Below are positions 21,941 through 30,366 of a DNA stretch of 30,366 nucleotides, piece after piece. The DNA is from an uncultured Prevotella sp. (GTDB lineage: Bacteria > Bacteroidota > Bacteroidia > Bacteroidales > Bacteroidaceae). How positions within the stretch are numbered: position 1 is the first letter of the stretch; the number at the start of each line of letters is the position of its first letter. Both the position numbers and the translations under genes were made by a program. The notes under the pieces are model-generated. The model was not told where the DNA came from. It worked only from the letters and a program-made list of their open reading frames with translations, and did not search any database. The DNA lies in assembly GCA_900770025.1 (NCBI GenBank), contig CAAGIW010000073.1:1-30366 (forward strand), written 5' to 3'.

Positions 21941-22012
21941 TCACCAATTCTATCTGTAATATTCACCTACTCTATCTGTAATATTCACCTACTCTATCTG
22001 TAATATTTCGCC
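21924..22012 (-). repeat. Four tandem copies of a 22-bp unit covering the ispH start region
   Basis: On the minus strand the units begin GGCGAAATATTACAGATAG (22012-21990), GGTGAATATTACAGATAG (21989-21968), the same (21967-21946), then GGTGAATGTTACAGATTG (21945-21924), which holds the ispH ATG. Upstream copies have ATA in place of ATG. The period is 22 bp (23 in the first unit), so frames are not preserved between copies. Confidence 0.9.
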
Positions 22013-22052
22013 CTTGTATATCTCTACCAGAAACACTGTATGTATCGGTTGG

Positions 22053-23177
22053 TCATGGCAGAACCACTCCCCCATCTCTCTTATAATAGACATCAAGCAG
22101 GTCTGCAGCAGCCATGAACGAGGTCTTTGCCCCCGTCAGCACCTGCTGTTCTGCCACCTGCAGACGCTGTTGCATCTCGCTGTTGTGGTAGAAGTGGTTG
22201 CGCAGATGTTCGTTGATGGTCTCATACATCCAGTATTTGGCCTGTTCGTTGCGGCGATATTCAAAATAGCCATTGTCCTTTACAAAGTCGATATACTTGT
22301 AAACCATGTCCCACACCTCACGGATGCCGATGCCATAGAAGCCGCTGTAGCAGAGCACCTGTGGCGTCCAACCGCTTTCATGGGGAGGAAAGAAGTGCAG
22401 GGCATTCTTCAGACTGGTGGCTGCCAGATGGCATTTATCCACGTTGTCTCCGTCGCACTTGTTGATAACGATGCCGTCGCTTATCTCCATAATGCCTCGC
22501 TTGATGCCCTGAAGTTCGTCGCCTGTACCTGCCACCTGTATCAACAGAAAGAAATCCACCATGGAATGGCAGGCCGTTTCGCTTTGTCCCACACCCACGG
22601 TCTCCACGAAAATCTTGTCAAAACCGGCGGCTTCGCACAGGATGATGGTCTCTCTCGTCTTGCGTGCCACGCCACCCAACGACCCAGCCGACGGACTGGG
22701 GCGGATGAATGACTTGGGATGCTGTGCCAATTTCTCCATCCTGGTCTTGTCACCCAGGATGCTTCCCTTGCTGCGTTCACTGCTGGGGTCGATGGCAAGC
22801 ACTGCCAACTTGCCTCCATACTGCTGCAACACATGGATGCCAAACTCGTCGATAGACGTGGACTTTCCAGCACCAGGCACGCCACTGATGCCCACTCTGA
22901 CCGAGTTTCCGCTATAGGGCAGACACTTCTCTATCACTTCCTGCGCCATACTTTGGTGGTCGGGATTCACACTTTCCACCAGTGTCACGGCACGACTCAG
23001 CACGGTGACATCTCCTTTAACGATGCCTTCCACCATCTCTGCAGGCGTCAGTTCACGGCGCTTCACACGCTGTCGCTTCAGATAGGGGTTGACTATCGAC
23101 GGCTGTGCCACGCCATCGTTGACGGTAAGTCCTTTGTATGCTTCACTGTTTTCGGGATGTTCCATATCATTTGGCAT
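22053..23177 (-). CDS. meaB: Methylmalonyl-CoA mutase-associated GTPase MeaB
   Basis: 374 residues of the MeaB/ArgK G3E-like GTPase family, a chaperone that protects and reloads B12-dependent methylmalonyl-CoA mutase. P-loop GVPGAGKS at 99-106, switch region with IDPSSERSKGSILGDKTRM, Walker-B-like FVETVGVGQSE, and base-specificity motif NKCDGDN. The methylmalonyl-CoA mutase genes are not in the window. The first ATG (23177) lies inside the end of the preceding gene (11-bp overlap); an alternative at 23165 starts 2 bp after that stop. Either is possible. It is in the operon upstream of ispH. Confidence 0.94.
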   Translation of the reverse strand: MPNDMEHPENSEAYKGLTVNDGVAQPSIVNPYLKRQRVKRRELTPAEMVEGIVKGDVTVLSRAVTLVESVNPDHQSMAQEVIEKCLPYSGNSVRVGISGVPGAGKSTSIDEFGIHVLQQYGGKLAVLAIDPSSERSKGSILGDKTRMEKLAQHPKSFIRPSPSAGSLGGVARKTRETIILCEAAGFDKIFVETVGVGQSETACHSMVDFFLLIQVAGTGDELQGIKRGIMEISDGIVINKCDGDNVDKCHLAATSLKNALHFFPPHESGWTPQVLCYSGFYGIGIREVWDMVYKYIDFVKDNGYFEYRRNEQAKYWMYETINEHLRNHFYHNSEMQQRLQVAEQQVLTGAKTSFMAAADLLDVYYKRDGGVVLP

Positions 23178-24261
23178 TTACAGTTATCGTTACATGTGGT
23201 TTGTCTGGGTCGTTGGTAATCATCAATACACGCGGTTTGGTACGCACTTTCGCTAATTCACTGCGCACGGCCGTGACCCTCAGCTTGGCCGTTCCGCCTG
23301 GTGGGAGCACACTTTTCGACAGTTCCACACGCAGACCTGCCGTGAAGAGTTGCAGCGAAGAGATGGTCAGGTCGCTGCGTCCCGTGTTGGTAATGATGAT
23401 TTCACCCTTCTTCTTTGTCTTCTTGTCAAAGACGATATTGAGTTGTTCTGTCGAGAGTTTCATGTGGGGAGCATACTGTTTCTGCACACCTTGGTAGAGC
23501 GAGAGGTCGGGCAACAGCACTGCCGAGGCCACCACCTCATTGTCGGCACTCACCTTGTCGCCGGGTTTGTTGGCCAAATGCAGCGAAGTCTGCGTCAGTC
23601 CGTAGTCGCGAAGCTTTTCCGAGACGAGTGTCACCACCATCTTTCCTGTCTTTCCGGGTGCCAGATTCTCGGGTTGCATCACGGCACTAAGGTAGTCGGG
23701 CAGGTGCATCATGTTGGGCGAAAGCACAGTGGTTCCGTTGTTCACCATACGTATCTCTTGGGTGGGATGCTCGCCTTTGTTCACATTCTCAAACTCTAAG
23801 TCTAATCTATCCACACACAGGTTGCCCACTGTGTAGGGATAACTCTTGGAATAATCCACATAATCTGCCAGCACCACTCCCTTCATTCTGAGATATACAG
23901 GCTTGTCGGAGGCGTTGGTATAGATGCCCACCGTTTTGTTGAAATGCCCCAACTGGCGCGCATCATAGGTAAGGGTGACGGTGAAACGGTCACCTCCATC
24001 AATACCATCGGTGGGATATTTCACATCGGTACAGCCACAGTCGGTATGCACTTTGCGGATATGCAGTTTCTTGCCGCCCTTGTTTCTCAGTTCAAAGGTG
24101 GCAGTCACCGGCACTTCGTATGCGGTCTTTCCACAATCCACTTCTCCCTTCACGATGGTCAGTCGCTGTGCCTTGGCAGTAGCAGACAGCAGGGTCAGTG
24201 CCAACATCATGCCGGCGGCACCGCACTGTTTCAGGAAATGGGTCATTGTCTTTTTGTTCAT
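23167..24261 (-). CDS. Secreted DUF1573-containing protein
   Basis: 364 residues with an N-terminal signal peptide (cleavage near ALTLLSATAKAQ). The DUF1573 signature lies at about 36-110: VDCGKTAYEVPVTATFELRN, then HTDCGCT at 72-78, where DCGCT is the hallmark. Two further Ig-like (ASH/MSP-type) beta domains are suggested by the repeats LDLEFENVNKGEHPTQEIRM and LNIVFDKKTKKKGEIIITNTG. It is probably periplasmic or surface-exposed. Function unknown. It lies 50 bp after the alpha-2-macroglobulin-like gene and overlaps or abuts meaB. Confidence 0.88.
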   Translation of the reverse strand: MNKKTMTHFLKQCGAAGMMLALTLLSATAKAQRLTIVKGEVDCGKTAYEVPVTATFELRNKGGKKLHIRKVHTDCGCTDVKYPTDGIDGGDRFTVTLTYDARQLGHFNKTVGIYTNASDKPVYLRMKGVVLADYVDYSKSYPYTVGNLCVDRLDLEFENVNKGEHPTQEIRMVNNGTTVLSPNMMHLPDYLSAVMQPENLAPGKTGKMVVTLVSEKLRDYGLTQTSLHLANKPGDKVSADNEVVASAVLLPDLSLYQGVQKQYAPHMKLSTEQLNIVFDKKTKKKGEIIITNTGRSDLTISSLQLFTAGLRVELSKSVLPPGGTAKLRVTAVRSELAKVRTKPRVLMITNDPDKPHVTITVNAK

Positions 24262-24311
24262 ACGCTCTTCTTATATAGTTCAGATGGGCTTCCGTTGCCT
24301 CATCATTCTGT

Positions 24312-27300
24312 TCATTGCTTGTCATTGTCCGCCACGTTCAGTATGGCGATGCCCTCCGTACCCCTATAAGCGGGGGCATAGGTACATGTGGCTATACAGG
24401 AACCCGTGGCATATTGTCCGCCACGATCCACATAGTATTCCGTCTCAATCACCCTGACGCCCTTGCGCAGATGGTCTATGCGGTAGGTGGTCATGCGGTC
24501 GTTCACCGACACATAGCACCCCGAACGGTACCCGCTCAGTTGGCTGACGGGTTCCAAGCAGGCGGCACGGTGGTCTTCAATGCTCACAAAGTCAAAGTCA
24601 CGCTTACTCTGCACCGTGATGCGAACCACCACTTTGTCGCCCACCTTGAGGTTTTCCGGCCCCACCACTTCACGCTTCACGGTGAGGTCTCCCTCCGTTC
24701 GTTCTATCTGTGAGGCAGGCAGGGTGTAGGAAGCATACACGGCTCCCCACGACACTCCCTGAGAAGTCTTTTTCACCTGCAGTTGTTTCCCCGTGGGGGC
24801 GGCCATCTCGGTCTTCACATATCCCAAAAAGGCGGTGGGTGCCGACAGCTCTAACGGTTTCCCATCTATCTTCATTTCTGCGCGCTCTCCCGTCTGCAGT
24901 GCCTTGTCATTGCCCTGCAGGAAGGCATGAATGGCATTCACCGTGTTCACCGGCGTGCTCCATTGCTGGGTACGTTTCTCTTGCAGCAACCACCGTTGCA
25001 TCTCTTGCAGGGTCTGGGTGTCGCTGGGTGTCAGGGCAGCAATGGCCTCTATGGCTGCCGTTTGGGTGGGTATGCGGTAGTCGCACCAACTGTAAGGAGC
25101 TCGTCGGGTGTCATAGTAGCGTCCCATCTCCTCCTGATACACGGTGTATTCCTTGAGACTTTTCACATACTCCCCTGCCCTTTTCGTTTCACCCGAGGCA
25201 TGGAGTATCAGAGCACTTATCGCCTTGTCATAGAGTGTCTGCGACTTGATTTCCTTCTTCAGCAGGGGCAGCAGATAGCGAATATCTTCTTTCACAGATG
25301 ATGTGGCAAGCGTGGGGGCAATGGAATGGATATACATCCACTTCAGCGCAGTGGCACTGAGCGATGGTATCGCCTTGTTTCTTTTCTCCTCTGCTTTCAT
25401 CCGGCTCACCATGCGGTGCATCTCTGCATCGAGATATGCCACACTTTTTTTCCACAACTGACCGAGCGAGGCGTTCATGGCCTGCCAGCCCGCCACTCGT
25501 TGCAGTCTGGCCAACAGCAATGCCACCTCTGTTGTGACATACTCATTGCCGTTCATGCCCTTACACCAGGCCATGGAACCATTTCCCTGCTGCAGGGATC
25601 TAAGTCGTCCTATCAGTGTTTCCTGCGCCTGCTGCATCCTGTTGGCGTCTGTCAACCAGACAAGTCGGCGCACTTGTTCGTCCTGCTGCGGTTCCTGTTG
25701 CCACTGCATGATGGCTTGTTTCACCCTTTCATTGCCGTTGACAATATGGCCTGCCATGACAAGCGAATACAAGGCGGCGGCGGTTTCAATGGCATCCTCG
25801 TGGGCGGCAGCGTCCTTGGTGGGCAATGCCTGTACCACCATCCATGCCGGATGATGGGTGTATTCCACAGTAAGACTGCGATGGGTGGCATGGGAAGGGA
25901 ACATGCTCCTGAGATCAACGGTTTGCGTGGAGGGACCATTCTGACTGAAAGGATGAGTCACCGTTACAGGTTCGGCACAGGGGAGAACGCTCAAGTAGTG
26001 CTGTTCGCCGTCGCTATAGTCCTTGCCTTGCACGCTGATGCGACAGATATACACGGCGGCTTCCATCCGTATGGGCTGTACAAAGGTGACAGCACGGGTA
26101 CTTCCGCCGGGCAAAGTGTAGGCAATGCGTTGCTTCAGCATCACCTTCTCCGTTTCAGGATGTATCAGTTCCATCACGGCATGACCGCTCACCTCATGCT
26201 CGCTCATATTTGACACGAGCGCCGAGAGTGCCAATCGGTCGCCCTCTCTGACAAAACGGGGCATCTGCGGCTGCACCATCACAGGCTTGGTGGCTTCTGC
26301 TTCTGCGGCCAACTGTCCGCAACAGGCATCCTGCGTGTGCGCTAATGCCATAAACTTCCATGTGGTTACGCTTTCGGGCAGGGTGAACTGCAGGGTCACA
26401 TGACCGTTTTCGTCTGTACGCAGGGCTGGATAGAAGAACGCTGTTTCCTGCAAATTCCGGCGCATCTCTATCACGGCAGCAGTTTTCTTCCTGTCGTTCT
26501 CTTCTTCCGCCGCATCCTCCGCACGCTCCATATCGTCTGCCACACTCTCTGTCTTCAGCAGGTTTTCGGGTCCGGCGGCTGCCGTCAGTGCCATGGATTT
26601 CATCATCGGTCTGGCCATCTTGCCCACCGATCTTACTGCCAACTCCTTGTTCCATGGGTAATAGGCATCACTCTGCAGAGACCAAAGCAGGTCATATACC
26701 GATGAACTGATGCGACTCAAATCCAGCGTGCGGTACTTCATAGACTTCCATGACTGCAGGCCTGTGGCCCAACTGCTGTGCGTTGCCACCCCATTGAGCA
26801 CAAGATAAGGCAACGAAAGGGAAGAGGATGTGATATGGGTATTCCACCTGTGACTGCGGAACTGATCCAACGACCTGTCATAGAGGGTGGCCAGCAACTG
26901 CGCATTGGCTGCACTTCCGTCGGGCATAAGCACCTGCAGTTGCCAGGTTTCTTGCTGTCCGGGCTGCAGTCTGTCTCTGAATGTGGTCCACTTCAGTTTC
27001 AGTTGCCTGTCAGGTTCAGGACGCTTGATGTAGAATTTGTGCGTGTGCGCCCGGCCATTCTTCACCCATGCAAAGGTCACAAGCAGTGCATCTCCATAAG
27101 AATCCTTATAGGTGAACTTCCTGTTTATCAGTGCCCTGTCTTTCTTCACCATCCCTTGCTCCACCACTTGGTTGCGCGCTATCACCGCATAGTGGATATA
27201 CAGGTGGGCATCACTGCTTCCGGCCTGAAGGGTCACAGTGTCGTTGACCGAGCGAAAAGCATCGGCAGACTGATAGAACCACTCGTCGCAGGCCACAGGG

Positions 27301-29756
27301 GGCACCTCGTCATGGATGGAAAACACGGTGAACTCATGGCGCAGCGTGTCGCCCTCGGCCATTGCCACCAAGGTATGCCTGCCCGAAGCAAGGGGAACCT
27401 CCCACTTGTGACACTGCCCACTGCCTATGGTCTGCATCGCACTGGGGTTGTCTATATAGTAATGTACGGGTACATTTACATCATTGCCTGCTGAATTTCT
27501 CACCTGAAACTGCAAGCTCACCATCTCTTCGGCCAGCATCTTCTCTGGCAGGTTGCAGGTCAACTGCATCGGTTTCCGGTTCAAGGGCACACTGAGTTCA
27601 CCCTCATGGGTCTCTCCTGCCTGATTGGTCACCGCCGCCGTGGCCACAAAGCGGTAGTTCTGTCTGCGAGGTTCCACGCCCTCCTCTTCCTCGGGCACCA
27701 CGAGTGGCACTATCACTTCAAAGCTTCCGTCAGCATCCGTGGCCACTGTATCTTGCCGCAGCAGTTCGCCTTCACGGGCCAAACCATTGGGATAACCATG
27801 AAGCGGGCGATAATAGAACACCGCATGTTCGCGCCTCACGCCGATACTTACCGTGGCTTCCTGCACGGGCATACCTGTATAGGTCATGGCTTTTCCACGT
27901 ATCACCAAGGTATCTCCCTCGTGATAGGTAGTGTTGATTTCAGGGAAGATCACCTGAAAGGCCGGGCGTTTGTATGCCGCCACCTCGATGGTCTGCGTGG
28001 CATTGCCGGCCATCAGCCTGTAGGTTCCGGTTGTGGCATCATCTGCCAACACGAAATCGGCAGAGGCCTTGCCATACTCATCGGTGGTAACGGTGCAGGA
28101 GCCCGTCTGCTTTCCTGCCGCATCACGCAGTCGGATGGTCACAGACTCGCCGGCCAAGGTGTGGTGCTGCCGCCCTTTTGTCTCCACCATCAATGCGGCC
28201 ACCCTCACCGTCTGCCCTGGGCGATACACAGCCCTATCGGTGTAAAGGTAAGTGCGACGGCTCGTTTCATCACACTTGTCGCTGTATTGGAAGCGGCTGG
28301 CATGGAGCACTGACTTGGGCATGGCCTTGTCGTCGGCCGTATAGGCATAGACAGAATCGGGAGTGATGGCTCCCATGATATAGGATGCCTCTCCCTGCGC
28401 ATCACAGACCAGCGACACGGTGGCGGCCCTGTTGTTGCGGAAGTAGAGGTTCAGCCGCGCATGGGGAAGGGGTTCCCCAGTGGTGGCATTCATCACATGA
28501 TAGTCCATGCGGTTATGGGGCATAGACTGCTGCAGCACATACACATTGGTGACATACAGCAGGGTGCGCCACACCTCGGTCTGTGGCACAGACGACACCT
28601 CCATCATATACACGCCCACGGGCAGATTGGGCAGCAGAATACTGTCTTGACTTATCTGCCACGGGGCACCAAGGACGAAAGATTTCCGCAGAGTATGCTG
28701 CGGCAGAGGGCTGAGCAAGGGCTTGATGCGATCCACGTCTTTGGCAGTTTCCACGGCAAGGGGAGTGGCACCATTGGCCTTCACCCGATAGAAACGGAAA
28801 GATAGTTGCGACAAGTTGCGCAGACTTTCCAAATAAACGTGTTGAGAAGAACCAGGGCGAAGCACTTCGCTGGGCAGGCGCAGACTATAGAGAGGGGCCG
28901 TAAGGTCTTTCTCCGCATTGCGCAATTCTCCCATTCTCTGCCATCCTCCCCAGCGGTCCAAGGCATAATGGATATAGTTTATCTTGTCTTCCAAGGTCAC
29001 ATCAGCACATCGCTCCATGTATCGGTAGCGCTCCACGGCCACTTCGCCGGCCACATCCAAATGGCCGCACACGGCAATGAGCGAATCGAGCATCACCCGA
29101 TAGTAGGATTTCTTCAACAAGCGCCCAGCTTGGGCCTCGCCCTTCTGCTTCACATAGCCTAAAGCAGCAAGACAGGCGGCACGGTCGTTGCCCGCACGAT
29201 TGTAGTAATACATCAGTGTCTCATAGTCTTCCACGCTGCGCCCCACCACCGAGAGCAGGTCGTTGTTGAAGATGTAGGCATGTTCGCCACTCTCCACTAT
29301 CGGCGCATAGTCCTTATCCTTGGCCGCTGCCAACAGTTGCAGGGGCTCCATGGCACACCGCTTATAATAGGCTGCCTTGGTTTGGGCATGGGCAATCCGA
29401 CTGCTGTCTGCGCTCTGGAAGAGTTTATACAGCGTGGTGGCATAGAGGCTTCGGCTCACACTGTCGTCTATCGTTGGGAACATTCTTTCCAACCTATCTA
29501 CAATGGGGACGAGCGAATCAGGCGAAAGGCACACCTCTATGTTGGCACTCATCAACTGTGCCTTGATCCAATGGGGGTAGCATTTCTCACGGGCAGCCTT
29601 CTGGCTTATCTTGTCAAGCAACTGAAGTTGCGTGCGTGGCTGGTCTTTCTCCTCCGCCACCTGCACCTGTTTCCACAGTGCGGCATAGTTCTGTGCTGCC
29701 ATCATCAGCGACAGGCACCACATCACCGCAGTCAAAATCAATGCTCTTTTCTTCAT
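24312..29756 (-). CDS. Alpha-2-macroglobulin-like giant exported protein without thioester motif
   Basis: 1814 residues from the ATG at 29756, which gives a clean signal peptide (MKKRALILTAVMWCLSLMMAAQ); the frame to 29777 adds seven residues and is less likely. After an N-terminal region of about 480 residues comes an MG2-type domain with the hallmark YLYTDRAVYRPGQTVRVAAL near residues 500-520, then further macroglobulin-type beta domains. The A2M domain core sits near 1105-1140 (ALRTDENGHVTLQFTLPESV). The helical TED-like region begins near 1300. Where trapping forms have CxEQ, this protein reads AAAHEDAIETAAALYSL, so no thioester can form. Similar proteins are widespread in Bacteroidetes; their role in the envelope is not settled. 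Head of an operon with DUF1573, meaB and ispH. Confidence 0.9.
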   Translation of the reverse strand: MKKRALILTAVMWCLSLMMAAQNYAALWKQVQVAEEKDQPRTQLQLLDKISQKAAREKCYPHWIKAQLMSANIEVCLSPDSLVPIVDRLERMFPTIDDSVSRSLYATTLYKLFQSADSSRIAHAQTKAAYYKRCAMEPLQLLAAAKDKDYAPIVESGEHAYIFNNDLLSVVGRSVEDYETLMYYYNRAGNDRAACLAALGYVKQKGEAQAGRLLKKSYYRVMLDSLIAVCGHLDVAGEVAVERYRYMERCADVTLEDKINYIHYALDRWGGWQRMGELRNAEKDLTAPLYSLRLPSEVLRPGSSQHVYLESLRNLSQLSFRFYRVKANGATPLAVETAKDVDRIKPLLSPLPQHTLRKSFVLGAPWQISQDSILLPNLPVGVYMMEVSSVPQTEVWRTLLYVTNVYVLQQSMPHNRMDYHVMNATTGEPLPHARLNLYFRNNRAATVSLVCDAQGEASYIMGAITPDSVYAYTADDKAMPKSVLHASRFQYSDKCDETSRRTYLYTDRAVYRPGQTVRVAALMVETKGRQHHTLAGESVTIRLRDAAGKQTGSCTVTTDEYGKASADFVLADDATTGTYRLMAGNATQTIEVAAYKRPAFQVIFPEINTTYHEGDTLVIRGKAMTYTGMPVQEATVSIGVRREHAVFYYRPLHGYPNGLAREGELLRQDTVATDADGSFEVIVPLVVPEEEEGVEPRRQNYRFVATAAVTNQAGETHEGELSVPLNRKPMQLTCNLPEKMLAEEMVSLQFQVRNSAGNDVNVPVHYYIDNPSAMQTIGSGQCHKWEVPLASGRHTLVAMAEGDTLRHEFTVFSIHDEVPPVACDEWFYQSADAFRSVNDTVTLQAGSSDAHLYIHYAVIARNQVVEQGMVKKDRALINRKFTYKDSYGDALLVTFAWVKNGRAHTHKFYIKRPEPDRQLKLKWTTFRDRLQPGQQETWQLQVLMPDGSAANAQLLATLYDRSLDQFRSHRWNTHITSSSLSLPYLVLNGVATHSSWATGLQSWKSMKYRTLDLSRISSSVYDLLWSLQSDAYYPWNKELAVRSVGKMARPMMKSMALTAAAGPENLLKTESVADDMERAEDAAEEENDRKKTAAVIEMRRNLQETAFFYPALRTDENGHVTLQFTLPESVTTWKFMALAHTQDACCGQLAAEAEATKPVMVQPQMPRFVREGDRLALSALVSNMSEHEVSGHAVMELIHPETEKVMLKQRIAYTLPGGSTRAVTFVQPIRMEAAVYICRISVQGKDYSDGEQHYLSVLPCAEPVTVTHPFSQNGPSTQTVDLRSMFPSHATHRSLTVEYTHHPAWMVVQALPTKDAAAHEDAIETAAALYSLVMAGHIVNGNERVKQAIMQWQQEPQQDEQVRRLVWLTDANRMQQAQETLIGRLRSLQQGNGSMAWCKGMNGNEYVTTEVALLLARLQRVAGWQAMNASLGQLWKKSVAYLDAEMHRMVSRMKAEEKRNKAIPSLSATALKWMYIHSIAPTLATSSVKEDIRYLLPLLKKEIKSQTLYDKAISALILHASGETKRAGEYVKSLKEYTVYQEEMGRYYDTRRAPYSWCDYRIPTQTAAIEAIAALTPSDTQTLQEMQRWLLQEKRTQQWSTPVNTVNAIHAFLQGNDKALQTGERAEMKIDGKPLELSAPTAFLGYVKTEMAAPTGKQLQVKKTSQGVSWGAVYASYTLPASQIERTEGDLTVKREVVGPENLKVGDKVVVRITVQSKRDFDFVSIEDHRAACLEPVSQLSGYRSGCYVSVNDRMTTYRIDHLRKGVRVIETEYYVDRGGQYATGSCIATCTYAPAYRGTEGIAILNVADNDKQ

Positions 29757-29774
29757 ATCGCAAATGCCTTTCTG

Positions 29775-29782
29775 CAAATTTA
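29775..29782 (-). promoter_or_regulatory. -7 box of the alpha-2-macroglobulin-like operon
   Basis: TAAATTTG on the minus strand, 19 bp before the ATG, implying a very short leader (about 12 nt). No convincing TTTG at -33. The next 110 bp upstream hold nothing recognisable before segment S1. Confidence 0.4.
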
Positions 29783-29891
29783 GGCAAAATCCGTGAGATT
29801 ATACACCAGCAGAATGAATAAATAACTTTTATTCTCTTTTCATCCCTCCACAATAACTATTCTCGAACATGTCAAACAGCACGCACTAACA

Positions 29892-29988
29892 GCGCAGGAT
29901 AATCAAGAAAGCAGAAAGCTGTTCTCTCGTAAAAAAACATTCGCTGAAAAATTACAACTATTCACTATGTTTTATACAAACTTAGAGG
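29892..29988 (-). repeat. Dispersed conserved segment S1, copy at 29.9 kb
   Basis: Reverse-complement match of 15894-15988. On the minus strand the order is TAAGTTT, TTCAGCGAATG, T-run, CGAGAGAA, TTTCTG, CTTTCTTGAT. Here it lies between array C and the promoter of the alpha-2-macroglobulin-like gene, while at 15.9 kb it lies on the other side of the leader. Confidence 0.65.
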
Positions 29989-29995
29989 TCGTTTT

Positions 29996-30105
29996 GCAAA
30001 ACGCACCATTTTGCATTGCAAAACGCACCGTTTTAGAACGCAAAACGCACCATTTTAGAACGCAAAACGCACCGTTTTAGAATGCAAAACTGGCACTTTT
30101 AGAAA
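29996..30105 (-). repeat. 22-bp-period repeat array C
   Basis: Five contiguous 22-bp units starting at 29996, 30018, 30040, 30062 and 30084. On the plus strand the first four read GCAAAACGCACC(A/G)TTTT plus five variable bases. The fifth has the alternative core GCAAAACTGGCAC, the same core as the first three type-1 units of array A. The first unit is preceded by a palindrome CGTTTTGCAAAACG (29990-30003). Confidence 0.92.
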
Positions 30106-30200
30106 CTGACACAAATTGCGTTGGAACTCTATTCACTCCAAGCATCCTCTCAGAAGTCACGTTATCAACTCATCATCAGCCACTTATATCGCAATCGAAG
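30106..30200 (-). repeat. Leader-like conserved segment next to array C
   Basis: Reverse-complement counterpart of 16074-16168. The block ACTCATCATCAG (30168-30179, plus strand) is followed on the minus strand after 62 bp by the array, as at 16.1 kb. A 75-codon open frame from 30121 overlaps this segment and the MITE-like element and is not considered a gene. Confidence 0.6.
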
Positions 30201-30242
30201 ACAGCAGGTTTCTATTCATTTCCTTATACCGAACTCACGTTA

Positions 30243-30366
30243 TTTTAAACCCAAATCGGCCATTAGCGTTATGATGATAACTGCTTATATTTTTGAACAG
30301 ATGTCTTTACGTTTTGAGGGAGCAATGGGGTTCCATTGTAACCGATAAGCGGAAAGACAGATGACA
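30243..30366. mobile_element. MITE-like element, right copy, inverted and cut by the window end
   Basis: Begins with TTTTAAACCCAAATCGGC (30243-30260) continuing through CATTAG (to 30266), the same terminal repeat as the left copy. The segment to 30362 is the reverse complement of 2157-2274. The other terminus would lie beyond the window. Confidence 0.65.

Noticed and set aside
24092..24325. 77-codon minus-strand frame at the junction of the macroglobulin-like and DUF1573 genes
   Set aside because: Out of frame with both genes, overlaps the DUF1573 signal peptide, no recognisable domain. A translational coupling role is possible but unsupported.
30121..30348. 75-codon plus-strand frame near the right end
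   Set aside because: Runs through the leader-like repeat and into the MITE-like element, with no promoter and no domain.

Overview
The window looks like chromosomal DNA from an oral or gut Bacteroidales, most likely Prevotellaceae. The evidence is the gene content (cydAB with the small DUF4492 protein, a PorQ-type type IX secretion gene, DUF1573 proteins, a two-ExbD Ton motor, an AAA-ATPase-like/PD-(D/E)XK protein) and promoters that repeatedly match the Bacteroidetes form TTTG-N19-21-TAnnTTTG. The species is not identified.

Layout. 1-1.5 kb: 5'-truncated AAA-ATPase-like/nuclease gene (+). 1.5-2.35 kb: non-coding, with a 22-bp-period repeat array, a candidate small RNA with its own promoter and terminator (-), a MITE-like element and the cydAB terminator. 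2.35-5.35 kb: cytochrome bd oxidase operon DUF4492-cydA-cydB (-). 5.35-5.63 kb: divergent promoter region with a palindrome. 5.63-11.59 kb: coiled-coil membrane protein, TolC, HlyD and two ABC-2 permeases (+), an export operon with no ATPase gene. 11.53-12.03 kb: Lrp/AsnC regulator (-), overlapping the last permease tail to tail. 12.2-14.4 kb: exbB, small membrane protein, exbD, exbD (-), all overlapping. 14.4-15.7 kb: large inverted repeat in a divergent promoter region, then an SO_0444/DUF318-type metal efflux permease (+) with a Cys/His/Asp-rich loop. 15.7-16.26 kb: tRNA-Ser(GGA), then a repeat module. 16.26-18.79 kb: tonB, polyprenyl synthetase, tatD (-). 18.9-20.7 kb: porQ and cmk (+). 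20.7-29.76 kb: on the minus strand, in transcription order, an alpha-2-macroglobulin-like giant protein, a DUF1573 protein, meaB and ispH, then a separate small XRE-type regulator. 29.76-30.37 kb: a second repeat module and a second, inverted copy of the MITE-like element.

Most genes are housekeeping or envelope functions: respiration, TonB energisation, isoprenoid synthesis, protein export and metal efflux. The least explained material is non-coding. Three intergenic arrays have a strict 22-bp period, conserved flanks and switchable cores. At two sites (16.07-16.26 kb and 29.99-30.20 kb) the array sits at exactly the same distance from a shared leader-like sequence, which suggests a dispersed leader-plus-array element. 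Other unusual non-coding features are the MITE-like element, the candidate small RNA, a tandem 22-bp duplication of the ispH start region and a 43-bp inverted repeat between exbB and the metal transporter.
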